A DNA stretch of 10,566 nucleotides from Lentisphaeria bacterium (GTDB lineage: Bacteria; Verrucomicrobiota; Lentisphaeria; Oligosphaerales; Lenti-02). The stretch is from assembly GCA_023145395.1 (NCBI GenBank), contig JAGLDW010000869.1, positions 1 through 10,566 on the forward strand, written 5' to 3'. The number at the start of each line of letters is the position of its first letter. The stretch's first letter is position 1. The notes under the pieces were generated by a model. That model did not search any database. It was not told the origin of the DNA and saw nothing but the letters and a program-made list of their open reading frames with translations. The position numbers and the translations under genes are program-made. Shown here in pieces: positions 1-6,330 of the stretch.

Positions 1-78
1 GTCTCGCCCTCCATGGGACGGGGATTGCGCAGTTCGCAGGGCATGGCTCGCCGGGAGTCTCGCCCTCCATGGGACGGG
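1..78. repeat. Pair of 22-bp direct repeats, 56-bp period
   Basis: The 22 bases at 1-22 recur without a mismatch at 57-78. Both copies contain the core CGCCCTCCATGGGACGGG. The 34 bases between them include GGCTCGCCGGGA, whose CTCGCC is echoed inside the repeat. The element lies beyond the 3' end of the minus-strand gene that ends at 102, and the window edge cuts off anything to the left, so the true copy number and unit boundaries are unknown. It looks like an interspersed or short tandem intergenic repeat; nothing coding is apparent in it. Confidence 0.75.
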
Positions 79-103
79 ACTGTCGTTGCGAGCGTCGGCA
101 GTC
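78..103 (-). terminator. Possible stem-loop at the end of the deoxyhypusine-synthase-like gene
   Basis: GACTGTCG (78-85) faces CGGCAGTC (96-103) across a 10-base loop. In the minus-strand transcript seven of the eight positions pair. The structure overlaps the TGA stop of the minus-strand gene at 102-104. There is no run of U after it, so it is not a classic intrinsic terminator. It may only act as a 3'-end stabiliser or be chance. Confidence 0.25.
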
Positions 104-1217
104 ATTTCACCCCAAGCGCATCGCAGAGAGCGAGCAGAAAATCGCGGTTGTCGGCGGTCGCGTAGTGCATCGTCCCTCCCATCCGGCTAAAGGTCTTGCA
201 GTAGCGCAGGTAGTAGTCCGGCGAGTCCATCGGCGGTTCCCCCTGGCTCCAGTCCCAGTTCGACTCGGCCAGATCGACCACACAGATCGTGTGCCCGTCA
301 ATCCTCTCCCCTCTTTGCCGAGCGACATTCCGGGCCATGGACAACGATTTCTCAAAAATCATTGGCGACATGACCGCCGACCCCACGGACAGATAGACGC
401 CTCCCTCCAGTCGGGACACGTTGTGGGCGAAGGCCAGAAAATCGCGTTGCGCTGCACGGCCAATGGCTGCGCACTGGTTCAAGGGATGGGTGTAGATGAT
501 GTCATGCCCAATCATTGGATGGGCCGTGAACGGGATTCCCAGGCGATAGGCCGCCGCCTGGGCACTGTACCGTTTCCAAGCGTGTGGAACGGCCAGACGT
601 TCGCCAGCCGGCAGTTCGAAACGATCCACAACCGCCAGTGTGTCCGCCGCTGCCGCTGCGGACTCCGCGGCCTCGGGGGATTCCCCAGCGCACGCAATGA
701 TCTGCAGTAGTTTCTCCCGCTGGGGAATCTCGTGTCCGTCCCCCTCAATGAGACGCCCAATGGATTCTCCGTAGCCAAGACCATCGCAGGCTCCAAGCAC
801 AAGCGCAAGATTGAGGTGAAAGCCCGTTTCCTCCCAGATGCCGAATTGACCCTCATCCGTGTAGCGGCGCACGTCCTCGCTGGTCTTTCCCTGAAATGCG
901 AACTCCCAGTCGTGGATGACTCCGGCACCATTGGTCGCGCAATGCTGGATCCAGCCATCCTCGAACAGGCGTATCAGCACGGGGCCCAGGCCATTCTTGA
1001 TCGTGTGCGCACCGAAGGCCATCATGACAGGGCGCCCCGCCGATCGGGCGGCGCGCATACGCTCGGCCACGGCACACAGGACCTCCGCACTACGCGCCGA
1101 CAAGGGACGGTGCTCGCAGCCGACACAGACTTGGTCACGCTCGATGAAGAGTTTGCTCGCGCGCTCCGACAAGGGGCGCACATCGAGAGCCCGACGGTCG
1201 AACTGAGTGAAAGACAT
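102..1217 (-). CDS. Deoxyhypusine-synthase-like protein of unknown function
   Basis: The protein has 371 residues. The start at 1217 is chosen over an in-frame upstream start at 1295 because AGGAG lies 7 bases before this ATG and the similarity begins after it. Residues about 66-110 contain GAHTIKNGLGPVLIRL and ATNGAGVIHDWE, resembling the Rossmann-like NAD-binding core of deoxyhypusine synthase. AHPMIGHDIIYTHP (about 232-245) and GSAVMSPMIFEKS (about 279-291) line up by eye with the later DHS core. The family's catalytic lysine lies in a GGGVVKHH-type motif; here that stretch reads GSAVMSPM, without lysine, so ordinary eIF5A modification is unlikely, and bacteria normally lack eIF5A. A Cys-Val-Gly-Cys pair at 31-34 could bind metal. 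The gene is divergent from the Gfo/Idh/MocA gene and has no obvious tie to CODH/ACS. The reading frame is convincing; the family call is moderate and rests on visual motif matching; substrate unknown. Confidence 0.62.
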   Translation of the reverse strand: MSFTQFDRRALDVRPLSERASKLFIERDQVCVGCEHRPLSARSAEVLCAVAERMRAARSAGRPVMMAFGAHTIKNGLGPVLIRLFEDGWIQHCATNGAGVIHDWEFAFQGKTSEDVRRYTDEGQFGIWEETGFHLNLALVLGACDGLGYGESIGRLIEGDGHEIPQREKLLQIIACAGESPEAAESAAAAADTLAVVDRFELPAGERLAVPHAWKRYSAQAAAYRLGIPFTAHPMIGHDIIYTHPLNQCAAIGRAAQRDFLAFAHNVSRLEGGVYLSVGSAVMSPMIFEKSLSMARNVARQRGERIDGHTICVVDLAESNWDWSQGEPPMDSPDYYLRYCKTFSRMGGTMHYATADNRDFLLALCDALGVK

Positions 1218-1224
1218 TGCACAA

Positions 1225-1229
1225 CTCCT
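1225..1229 (-). promoter_or_regulatory. Ribosome binding site fixing the start at 1217
   Basis: Read on the minus strand this is AGGAG, followed by 7 bases and the ATG at 1217-1215. It supports the shorter N-terminus and argues against the upstream in-frame start at 1295, which would also run deep into the leader of the divergent gene. Confidence 0.75.
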
Positions 1230-1245
1230 ATTCCCAATCTTCGCT

Positions 1246-1266
1246 CCACTGCCGCAAGGACAGTGG
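1246..1266. promoter_or_regulatory. Inverted repeat in the divergent intergenic region
   Basis: CCACTG (1246-1251) and CAGTGG (1261-1266) form a perfect 6-bp dyad around a 9-base centre. It lies in the 116-bp gap (1218-1333) between two divergent genes, where an operator for both would be expected. No convincing -35/-10 pair is visible on either strand; GATACT at 1298-1303 is the closest -10-like hexamer on the plus strand. Function as an operator is inference; a dyad of this length can occur by chance. Confidence 0.3.
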
Positions 1267-1319
1267 CGGCGGAAGACCTTTTCACGGTGGCTCAAGTGAT
1301 ACTCTCGTCAACAGCAAAC

Positions 1320-1324
1320 AGGAG
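1320..1324 (+). promoter_or_regulatory. Ribosome binding site fixing the start at 1334
   Basis: AGGAG is followed by 9 bases and the ATG at 1334. It separates the real start from in-frame upstream codons back to 1217, whose translation is low-complexity and precedes the Rossmann fold. Confidence 0.7.
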
Positions 1325-1333
1325 AAGATCAGA

Positions 1334-2446
1334 ATGGACTCCTTGTCCGGATTGAATATCGGCATCGTGGGCGCCTGCGGCAGAGGTGGCTCCTTCAAAG
1401 TGGCTTGCGACGAGCTGGAGAATGTCCGTGTGCATGCAGTGTGCGACATCAACGAGGAAGCGTTGCAGGAAGCGGCGGAAAAACTGGGCGCGCGGAAGAA
1501 GTACCGCGACTACGCCGACATGCTCGACGACGCCGATCTGGACGCGGTGATCGTCGCAACCCCCATGCAATTGCACGTTCAGCAATGTGTGTGGGCGCTG
1601 GACCGCGGGCTACACGTTCTCTCGGAAGTGCCTGCAGCCGTGTCCATCGAGGAATGCCGGGAGCTCGTGGCGGCGTGCAAGAGAAGCACGGCCATCTACA
1701 TGATGGCGGAGGACTTCAACTACATGAAGCCAAACGTGATTGTCCGTTCGATCGTGCAGCAGGGATTGCTGGGCACGCCCTACTACGCCGAAGGGGAGTA
1801 TCTCCACGAACTCAAGGAACTGAACGAGGTCACCAAGTGGCGTCGTAGATGGCAAACAGGCATCGAGGGAATCACCTACGGGACGCATAGTCTCGGACCG
1901 ATTCTCCAATCGATGGTGGACGATCGTGTGGTTTCGGTCTGCTGCGCTGGAAGTGGCTGGCACCATCGCGACCCCAGAGGAGAGGCCTATGCCCAGGACA
2001 CATCCACAATGCTGTGCAAAATGAAAAGCGGCGGACTCGTGAAAATTCGTGTGGACATGCTCTCGGACCGCCCCCATTCCATGGCGAACTACCAGATCCA
2101 GGGGACGGATGGCTGCTACGAATCCGCCCGCGCACCCGGAGAGAAGAACCGCATCTGGCTCCGATCCAGATGCCCGGATGGAGATGCATGGCTGGATCTT
2201 GACACCCTAGAGGACGAATTCCTGCCTGACTACTGGAAGGCGGCAAGAGAGCCAGCGAGCAAGGCAGGACACGGAGGCGGAGACTACTTTGTGGTGGTCG
2301 ATTTCCTGAATGCGCTCCAAGGCAAGCATCCCTGCCCAATCGGGATTCATGAGACCATGGACATGACCCTGCCAGGGCTCGTAAGCCAACAGTCCATCCT
2401 CCAGGACGGAGAATGGTTGGAAGTCCCAGATTCCCGGGAATGGTAG
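1334..2446 (+). CDS. Gfo/Idh/MocA family NAD(P)-dependent oxidoreductase
   Basis: The protein has 370 residues, a normal length for the family. Members oxidise or reduce sugars, inositols and related polyols with bound NAD(P) in the cytoplasm. Residues 8-19 (NIGIVGACGRGG) form the N-terminal Rossmann dinucleotide-binding loop, CDIN at 37-40 ends the second strand, and VIVATPMQLH at 72-81 is the usual strand before the hinge. SEVPAA at 97-102 sits where the family normally has E-K-P, so the lysine of that motif is replaced by valine. EDFNYMKP (126-133) and GTHSLGPI (183-190) are the equivalents of the later substrate-side motifs, the second keeping a histidine that is usually catalytic. The C-terminal half is the family's mixed alpha/beta domain. 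AGGAG lies 9 bases before the ATG. It is divergent from the DHS-like gene and 288 bp upstream of the methyltransferase operon. The substrate cannot be inferred, and the altered motif leaves redox activity itself uncertain. Confidence 0.9.
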   Translation: MDSLSGLNIGIVGACGRGGSFKVACDELENVRVHAVCDINEEALQEAAEKLGARKKYRDYADMLDDADLDAVIVATPMQLHVQQCVWALDRGLHVLSEVPAAVSIEECRELVAACKRSTAIYMMAEDFNYMKPNVIVRSIVQQGLLGTPYYAEGEYLHELKELNEVTKWRRRWQTGIEGITYGTHSLGPILQSMVDDRVVSVCCAGSGWHHRDPRGEAYAQDTSTMLCKMKSGGLVKIRVDMLSDRPHSMANYQIQGTDGCYESARAPGEKNRIWLRSRCPDGDAWLDLDTLEDEFLPDYWKAAREPASKAGHGGGDYFVVVDFLNALQGKHPCPIGIHETMDMTLPGLVSQQSILQDGEWLEVPDSREW

Positions 2447-2456
2447 GACTGGTTGG

Positions 2457-2485
2457 GCATGCGGAGTTCGCACATGCGTGTTTCT
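2457..2485 (+). terminator. Weak intrinsic-terminator-like hairpin after the oxidoreductase gene
   Basis: GCATGCG (2457-2463) can pair with CG plus CATGC (2469-2470 and 2473-2477) around loop GAGTT, with a 2-base bulge. The short T-rich run GTGTTTCTT follows. It begins 10 bases after the TAG stop at 2444-2446, the right place for a terminator. The stem is short and bulged and the U tract is interrupted, so the call is tentative. Confidence 0.33.
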
Positions 2486-2597
2486 TCCCCGCCGCAATCG
2501 CCTCCCCATCGGGAAGATCCGCGTAGGCATCATCTGCTAGGAATCGCTACGGGGCAGGAAACATCAATACGGGATGCTTAGGAAATATGTCCATTTA

Positions 2598-2622
2598 TGC
2601 AAAACAAACATCCTTTTGTGCA
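2598..2622. promoter_or_regulatory. Imperfect dyad upstream of the methyltransferase operon
   Basis: Arms TGCAAAACA (2598-2606) and TTTTGTGCA (2614-2622) are complementary at seven of nine positions across a 7-base centre. The site lies 113 bp before the ATG at 2735 in the AT-richer block, a plausible place for a dimeric regulator to bind. It does not match the FNR (TTGAT-N4-ATCAA) or CooA (TGTC-N8-GACA) consensus. Operator function is inference. Confidence 0.3.
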
Positions 2623-2734
2623 ATTACGAGTTGGCGAATCGGTGTACTTTTGAGACGGATTTCTGTTTTCACGTTGAAAACCGTGTGGTAGTGGTTTCTG
2701 TGTAGGCGAGCAAGAACCGTTGGGAGGCTTCATC

Positions 2735-3616
2735 ATGGCGCGAGGACGAATTTCGGATGCGGTCAAGGCAGGTCGGACTCTGGTGTCGGATGGCGCTTGG
2801 GGCACGTTTCTGCAGAAGAAGGGTCTTCAGCCGGGCGAATGCCCGGAACTGTGGTGCGTGGATCGTCCGGAGGACGTGCTGGACATCGCCGCGGGCTACA
2901 TCGCTGCAGGCGCCGACATGGTCGAGGCCGACAGCTTTGGCGCCACGTCCTACAAGCTCGAGCACTACGGGCTCGCCGACCGCGTTGGAGAGATCAACGA
3001 AGCGGCCGCGCGCATCTCGCGCCAGGCGGCGGGCGAGAACAACTGGGTCATCGCCTCGGTCGGCCCCACCGGCAAGATGCTGTTGCTGGGGGATGTGACA
3101 GAGGAGCAGCTCTACGAGTCCTTCAGAGAACAGGTCGTCGCCTTGGAGAAGGGTGGCGCCGACGCGATCTGCATCGAGACCATGACTGCGTTGGACGAAG
3201 CCTGCCTGGCCATTCGCGCCGCCAAGGAAAACACCAACTGCGAGATCATCTGCACGTTCACCTTCGACCTCACACTGCAGGGCGACTACCGCACCATGAT
3301 GGGAATCAGTCCCACGGATGCGGCCACCACGGCTGTCGAGAGCGGCGCGGACATCGTCGGCACCAACTGCGGCAATGGCATGGAACGAATGATCGACATT
3401 GTCAAGGAAATCCGCGCCGCCGTGCCGGAGACTCCGATCCTTGTTCACGCGAACGCAGGACTTCCCCAGAATGTGGATGGCGTCGATGTCTTCCCGGACA
3501 CGCCCGAGGACATGGCCGGGATGACGGCCGACATCGTCGCGGCGGGCGCCAACATCGTCGGGGGATGCTGCGGCACCACACCTGATCACATCAAGGCAAT
3601 CAAGGCGGCGCTGTAG
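2735..3616 (+). CDS. Stand-alone homocysteine S-methyltransferase-domain protein
   Basis: The 293-residue protein is essentially one Hcy-binding methyltransferase domain (as in BHMT, MmuM and the N-terminal module of MetH). Such domains use zinc to activate a thiol, usually homocysteine, for methylation. LVSDGAWGTFLQKKGL (16-31) opens the barrel. ADSFGATSYKLEHYG (65-79) is the typical second-strand motif. The zinc ligands are Cys212 in GTNCGNG and Cys278-Cys279 in GGCCGTTPDHI, matching the three MetH cysteines. There is no cobalamin-binding, folate-binding or reactivation domain, so it cannot be a whole MetH and needs an outside methyl carrier. GGGAGG lies 7 bases before the ATG at 2735; a TTG at 2720 in the same frame overlaps that site and is rejected. 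It leads a co-directional set ending in CODH/ACS genes, which suggests a methyl-corrinoid donor (inference). Alternatives are S-methylmethionine- or betaine-dependent homocysteine methyltransferase. Confidence 0.85.
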   Translation: MARGRISDAVKAGRTLVSDGAWGTFLQKKGLQPGECPELWCVDRPEDVLDIAAGYIAAGADMVEADSFGATSYKLEHYGLADRVGEINEAAARISRQAAGENNWVIASVGPTGKMLLLGDVTEEQLYESFREQVVALEKGGADAICIETMTALDEACLAIRAAKENTNCEIICTFTFDLTLQGDYRTMMGISPTDAATTAVESGADIVGTNCGNGMERMIDIVKEIRAAVPETPILVHANAGLPQNVDGVDVFPDTPEDMAGMTADIVAAGANIVGGCCGTTPDHIKAIKAAL

Positions 3617-3668
3617 ACAAGGACAGTGGACGCCGCGAGAAGCCTAGAAAAAAACCAGGAGAGCCATC

Positions 3669-4739
3669 ATGGCGATCGAAACCAAGTTTCTGGGAACCGC
3701 GATCGGCTCCATGCCCTTTGCGAATGTGGAACACGCGCTGGACGTCTCACTGGGCAACCTCGACGCCCCAATCTGGCCCCAGCTCTCCGCCTTCGGACTC
3801 AAGGAGCAGATGGAGATCCAGTATTCCGAGGGTCTGCCCCGCGTTGTCATCGACGAGACAAAGGGACGCATGTACTTCGACACCTCCGGCGACTATTCGG
3901 AGGAGTTCGCCGAGTTCTACGAGGCCTACATGATGGCGATGGATCCGGACGACGGCACGGGCGACTGCTCGGCAATGGCCATCTCCGAGGAGTTCTCCCA
4001 CGGATTCCACGCCCTGCTGAAGCGACTCGAAGCAAGCGGCCAGAAGCTCCCATGGCTCAAATGCCAGACCACAGGACCCGCAAGTTTCGCGCTCACCATC
4101 GTCGATGAAAACAAGCGGGCGCTCTGGTACAACGAGGAGTTCCGCGACGTGGTCGTCAAGGGCATGGCCATGAAATGCCGCTGGCAACTGCAAGCGCTCA
4201 AGCCCTTTGCCGACCAGATGATCTGCTTCATCGACGAACCCATTCTGTCCGCCTTTGGCAGCTCGACGTATGTCTCGGTGCAGCGCGACGAGATCGTCGA
4301 AGCGCTCAGCGAGGTGATCGAGGCCGTGCATGCCGAGGGCGCGCTGGCCGGCATCCACTGCTGCGGAAACACAGAATGGAGCATCCTCATCGACGCCGGT
4401 GTCGACATCGTCAACTTCGATGCATTCGAGTTTGGCGAAACCATCGCCATGTACACGGACTCGGTGAAATCGCACCTGGAGAAGGGCGGCTACCTCGCCT
4501 GGGGTGTGGTTCCGACTTCCCCCGCCATCCGAAAGCAGACAGTGGACACCCTGGCCGAGCATCTCGAGAAGATGATAGACCACTTGGCCACCACCGGAAT
4601 CGACAAGCAACTGATCCTCGATCAAGCTATCATCACCCCGTCCTGCGGCACTGGCTCCATGGAGGAGGCGGACGCCGAGAAAGTATTCGAAATGACATCC
4701 GCACTATCCAAGGCGATGCGTGCGAAATACAGCGTCTGA
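3669..4739 (+). CDS. Core-MetE-like (MetE C-terminal/UROD superfamily) zinc methyltransferase
   Basis: The protein has 356 residues, about half of classical MetE (around 750), and corresponds to the catalytic C-terminal barrel alone. FLGTAIGSMPF (7-17), CQTTGPASF (132-140) and FIDEPILSAF (187-196) are the usual barrel motifs. The zinc set is His230 and Cys232 in IHCCGN, Glu254 in FDAFEF and Cys326 in PSCGTG. The 22-residue step from Cys232 to Glu254 equals that between Cys643 and Glu665 of E. coli MetE, which favours MetE over the MtaA/MtbA branch, though those share the HxC...C part. The N-terminal folate-binding half of MetE is absent. Short core-MetE proteins are known from Wood-Ljungdahl anaerobes and methanogens, where methyl-corrinoid proteins are the proposed donors. 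AGGAG lies 7 bases before the ATG; the gap to the previous gene is 52 bp. The most likely role is methionine synthesis with methyl-corrinoid donor; a coenzyme-type methyltransferase is the alternative. Confidence 0.82.
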   Translation: MAIETKFLGTAIGSMPFANVEHALDVSLGNLDAPIWPQLSAFGLKEQMEIQYSEGLPRVVIDETKGRMYFDTSGDYSEEFAEFYEAYMMAMDPDDGTGDCSAMAISEEFSHGFHALLKRLEASGQKLPWLKCQTTGPASFALTIVDENKRALWYNEEFRDVVVKGMAMKCRWQLQALKPFADQMICFIDEPILSAFGSSTYVSVQRDEIVEALSEVIEAVHAEGALAGIHCCGNTEWSILIDAGVDIVNFDAFEFGETIAMYTDSVKSHLEKGGYLAWGVVPTSPAIRKQTVDTLAEHLEKMIDHLATTGIDKQLILDQAIITPSCGTGSMEEADAEKVFEMTSALSKAMRAKYSV

Positions 4740-4776
4740 GCAGACCCATCTCATATCAACGCTGGGGATTTCACCC

Positions 4777-5553
4777 ATGAAGCTGGCCATTTCAGGAAAA
4801 GGCGGAGTTGGCAAATCGACGCTGGCGGCGGCGCTCGCGCTGCTGATGGCGAAACGAGGCCGCAACGTGCTTGCCATCGACGCCGACGCGGACGCCAACC
4901 TGGCCTCGGCGCTGGGTCTGTCCGCTGAAGAACAAGCTGCGATCATCCCGATCTCCGAGCAAGCGGCGCTCGTGGAGGAGCGCACTGGGGCGAAGGTCAA
5001 ACAGTACGGGCAGATGTTCAAACTCAACCCCCGCGTGGACGACATCGCCGAGGGCTATGCCACGAAACATCAGGGCGTGTCCCTGATCGTGCTTGGTGCG
5101 GTGGAGCAAGGGGGGTCAGGCTGCGCCTGCCCCGAGAGTGTCCTGCTCCGGGCACTCGTGACGGATCTTGTCCTGTACAAAGACGATGCACTGGTGATGG
5201 ACATGGAGGCCGGGGTGGAACACCTCGGACGCGCCACCGCACAGGGCGTCGATACAATGATTGTTGTGGTCGAACCGGGCCAGCGTTCGATCGACTGCGC
5301 CAAGAGGGTGTTCCGCATGGCGGAGCAAGTAGGGATTCAGGACCTGCGCATCGTCGCCAACAAGGTGATGTCCGACGACGACGAACAATTCATCCGCAAG
5401 GCGCTTCCCGATTGCCAGTTTCTCGGAGTCATCCCTTTTTCGGAGACGCTGCGGCAAGCGGACCGACACGGACTGTCGGTTCTCGAGGGCGGCAGCGAAG
5501 TGGTCCAAGCCTTCGAACACATGCTCCACGAGCTCGAACAGGGAACACTATGA
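4777..5553 (+). CDS. cooC: CooC-type nickel-insertion ATPase, first copy
   Basis: This is a 258-residue cytoplasmic P-loop ATPase of the MinD/ParA (SIMIBI) class that helps load nickel into CO dehydrogenase. ISGKGGVGKST (5-15) is a deviant Walker A motif with the extra lysine at position 8. IDADADANLASALGL (34-48) is switch I, and VMDMEAGVEHLGR (140-152) is switch II. Cys116-Ala-Cys118 in GSGCACPES is the C-X-C motif through which CooC dimers bind nickel. The ATG at 4777 is used because the glycine-rich loop follows at once; upstream in-frame sequence to 4720 overlaps the end of the previous gene. The Shine-Dalgarno sequence is weak (GGGGA about 9 bases upstream). The gap to the previous gene is 37 bp and the next gene overlaps by 4 bp, so it is almost surely co-transcribed with both. 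CooC versus the ACS-specific AcsF cannot be decided by eye. Confidence 0.92.
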   Translation: MKLAISGKGGVGKSTLAAALALLMAKRGRNVLAIDADADANLASALGLSAEEQAAIIPISEQAALVEERTGAKVKQYGQMFKLNPRVDDIAEGYATKHQGVSLIVLGAVEQGGSGCACPESVLLRALVTDLVLYKDDALVMDMEAGVEHLGRATAQGVDTMIVVVEPGQRSIDCAKRVFRMAEQVGIQDLRIVANKVMSDDDEQFIRKALPDCQFLGVIPFSETLRQADRHGLSVLEGGSEVVQAFEHMLHELEQGTL

Positions 5554-6311
5554 GCTACCTGATTGGCATCACAGGCAAGGGAGGCGTGGGCAAGACAACG
5601 CTCGCTGCCCTGCTTGTCTCCCGTCTGATCGCGCGCGGCAGGACCCCCGTCCTAGCCGTTGACGCCGACCCCAACTCCTGCCTCGACGCCAATCTGGGCG
5701 TGCAGGCGGACAAGACCGTGGGCGGGGTCCGCGAAGATGCCAAACAGATTGCGGCAAAAGGCATGGCCGCCGGCATCTCCAAGCAGGACCTGCTCGAACT
5801 CAAGATCGCCGAGAGTCTCATCGAAGCGGACGATTTCGATCTGATTGCCATGGGACGACCCGAAGGGCCCGGATGCTACTGCTACTCCAACAACGTCCTC
5901 AAATCCGCTCTCGAGCAGATTGCCGCACACTATCCCTATGTGGTCCTCGACAACGAAGCAGGTCTCGAGAATCTCTCCCGCCGGCTTGTCCAGGAGGTGG
6001 ATCTACTGGTCATGGTCGCCGATCCCTCCAAACGCGGACTCGACACGCTGGAACGACTCCACGCGCTCGTGCGCGAGATGGATATTTCCTACAAACGCCT
6101 GGTCCTGGTCGTCAACCGCCTCAGGAAGGCGCAGGCACCCGACCGGCTTGAGGAAATCCGTCGGGCAACCGGCGCTGACGCGGTTCTGACACTGCCCGAC
6201 GACGACCAGCTCGCCGAATGGGGTGAGGAGGGAAAAAGCCTCACAACATTCCCCGCGGACAATCCAGTGGTGAAGAGAGTCGATGAACTCCTAGCGGAGG
6301 TTCTGCCCTGA
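5550..6311 (+). CDS. cooC: CooC/AcsF-type nickel-insertion ATPase, second copy
   Basis: This is a 253-residue paralogue of the preceding ATPase. IGITGKGGVGKTT (5-17) is the deviant Walker A motif, VDADPNSCLDANLG (37-50) switch I and VLDNEAGLENLSRR (132-145) switch II. The nickel-site motif is Cys109-Tyr-Cys111 within MGRPEGPGCYCYSNN, different from the GCACPES context of the first copy. The start ATG at 5550 overlaps the TGA of the first copy as ATGA, which couples their translation; the same frame is open upstream to 5412, but only as a shadow of the first copy. The GRPEGPGCYCY form is common in CooC/AcsF proteins beside CODH/ACS genes. Two ATPases in tandem suggest a split of work between the CODH C-cluster and the ACS A-cluster, but which serves which is inference. 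A 199-bp structured gap separates it from cooS. Confidence 0.9.
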   Translation: MSYLIGITGKGGVGKTTLAALLVSRLIARGRTPVLAVDADPNSCLDANLGVQADKTVGGVREDAKQIAAKGMAAGISKQDLLELKIAESLIEADDFDLIAMGRPEGPGCYCYSNNVLKSALEQIAAHYPYVVLDNEAGLENLSRRLVQEVDLLVMVADPSKRGLDTLERLHALVREMDISYKRLVLVVNRLRKAQAPDRLEEIRRATGADAVLTLPDDDQLAEWGEEGKSLTTFPADNPVVKRVDELLAEVLP

Positions 6312-6330
6312 ACACTTCTGATCTTTCCCT

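Larger units (their letters stand above)
2447..2734. other. Gene-free stretch containing the probable operon promoter
   Basis: This is a 288-bp gap between the oxidoreductase and the methyltransferase gene, with no credible reading frame. Its first part is GC-rich and holds a weak terminator-like hairpin. From about 2575 to 2700 it is clearly richer in A and T than the genes around it and holds an imperfect dyad. The string TACTTTTG (2645-2652) fits a Bacteroidetes-like TAnnTTTG -7 box, but no TTTG lies at the right distance upstream; TTGAAA (2674-2679) is a possible -35 with no good -10 partner. The promoter for 2735-6311 is expected here, but its exact position is unresolved. Confidence 0.45.

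Noticed and set aside
1..78. CRISPR-like repeat and interval (22-bp repeat, 34-bp interval)
   Set aside because: Only two copies are visible, the interval resembles part of the repeat rather than foreign sequence, and no cas genes are present. The left edge is cut, so this rests only on what can be seen.
69..710. 213-codon plus-strand frame opposite the deoxyhypusine-synthase-like gene
   Set aside because: Arginine- and histidine-rich translation without motifs; the minus-strand frame has clear family motifs and a ribosome binding site.
2669..3589. 306-codon minus-strand frame across the homocysteine methyltransferase gene
   Set aside because: Antisense shadow with no recognisable domain; the plus-strand protein carries the conserved cysteines.
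3747..4625. 292-codon minus-strand frame inside the core-MetE-like gene
   Set aside because: Antisense to a gene with a full zinc-ligand set and a good ribosome binding site; no recognisable motifs of its own.
3669..4739. Uroporphyrinogen decarboxylase of haem biosynthesis
   Set aside because: The HxC, Glu and distal Cys zinc ligands are those of methyltransferases in the MetE/UROD superfamily, and there are no haem genes nearby.
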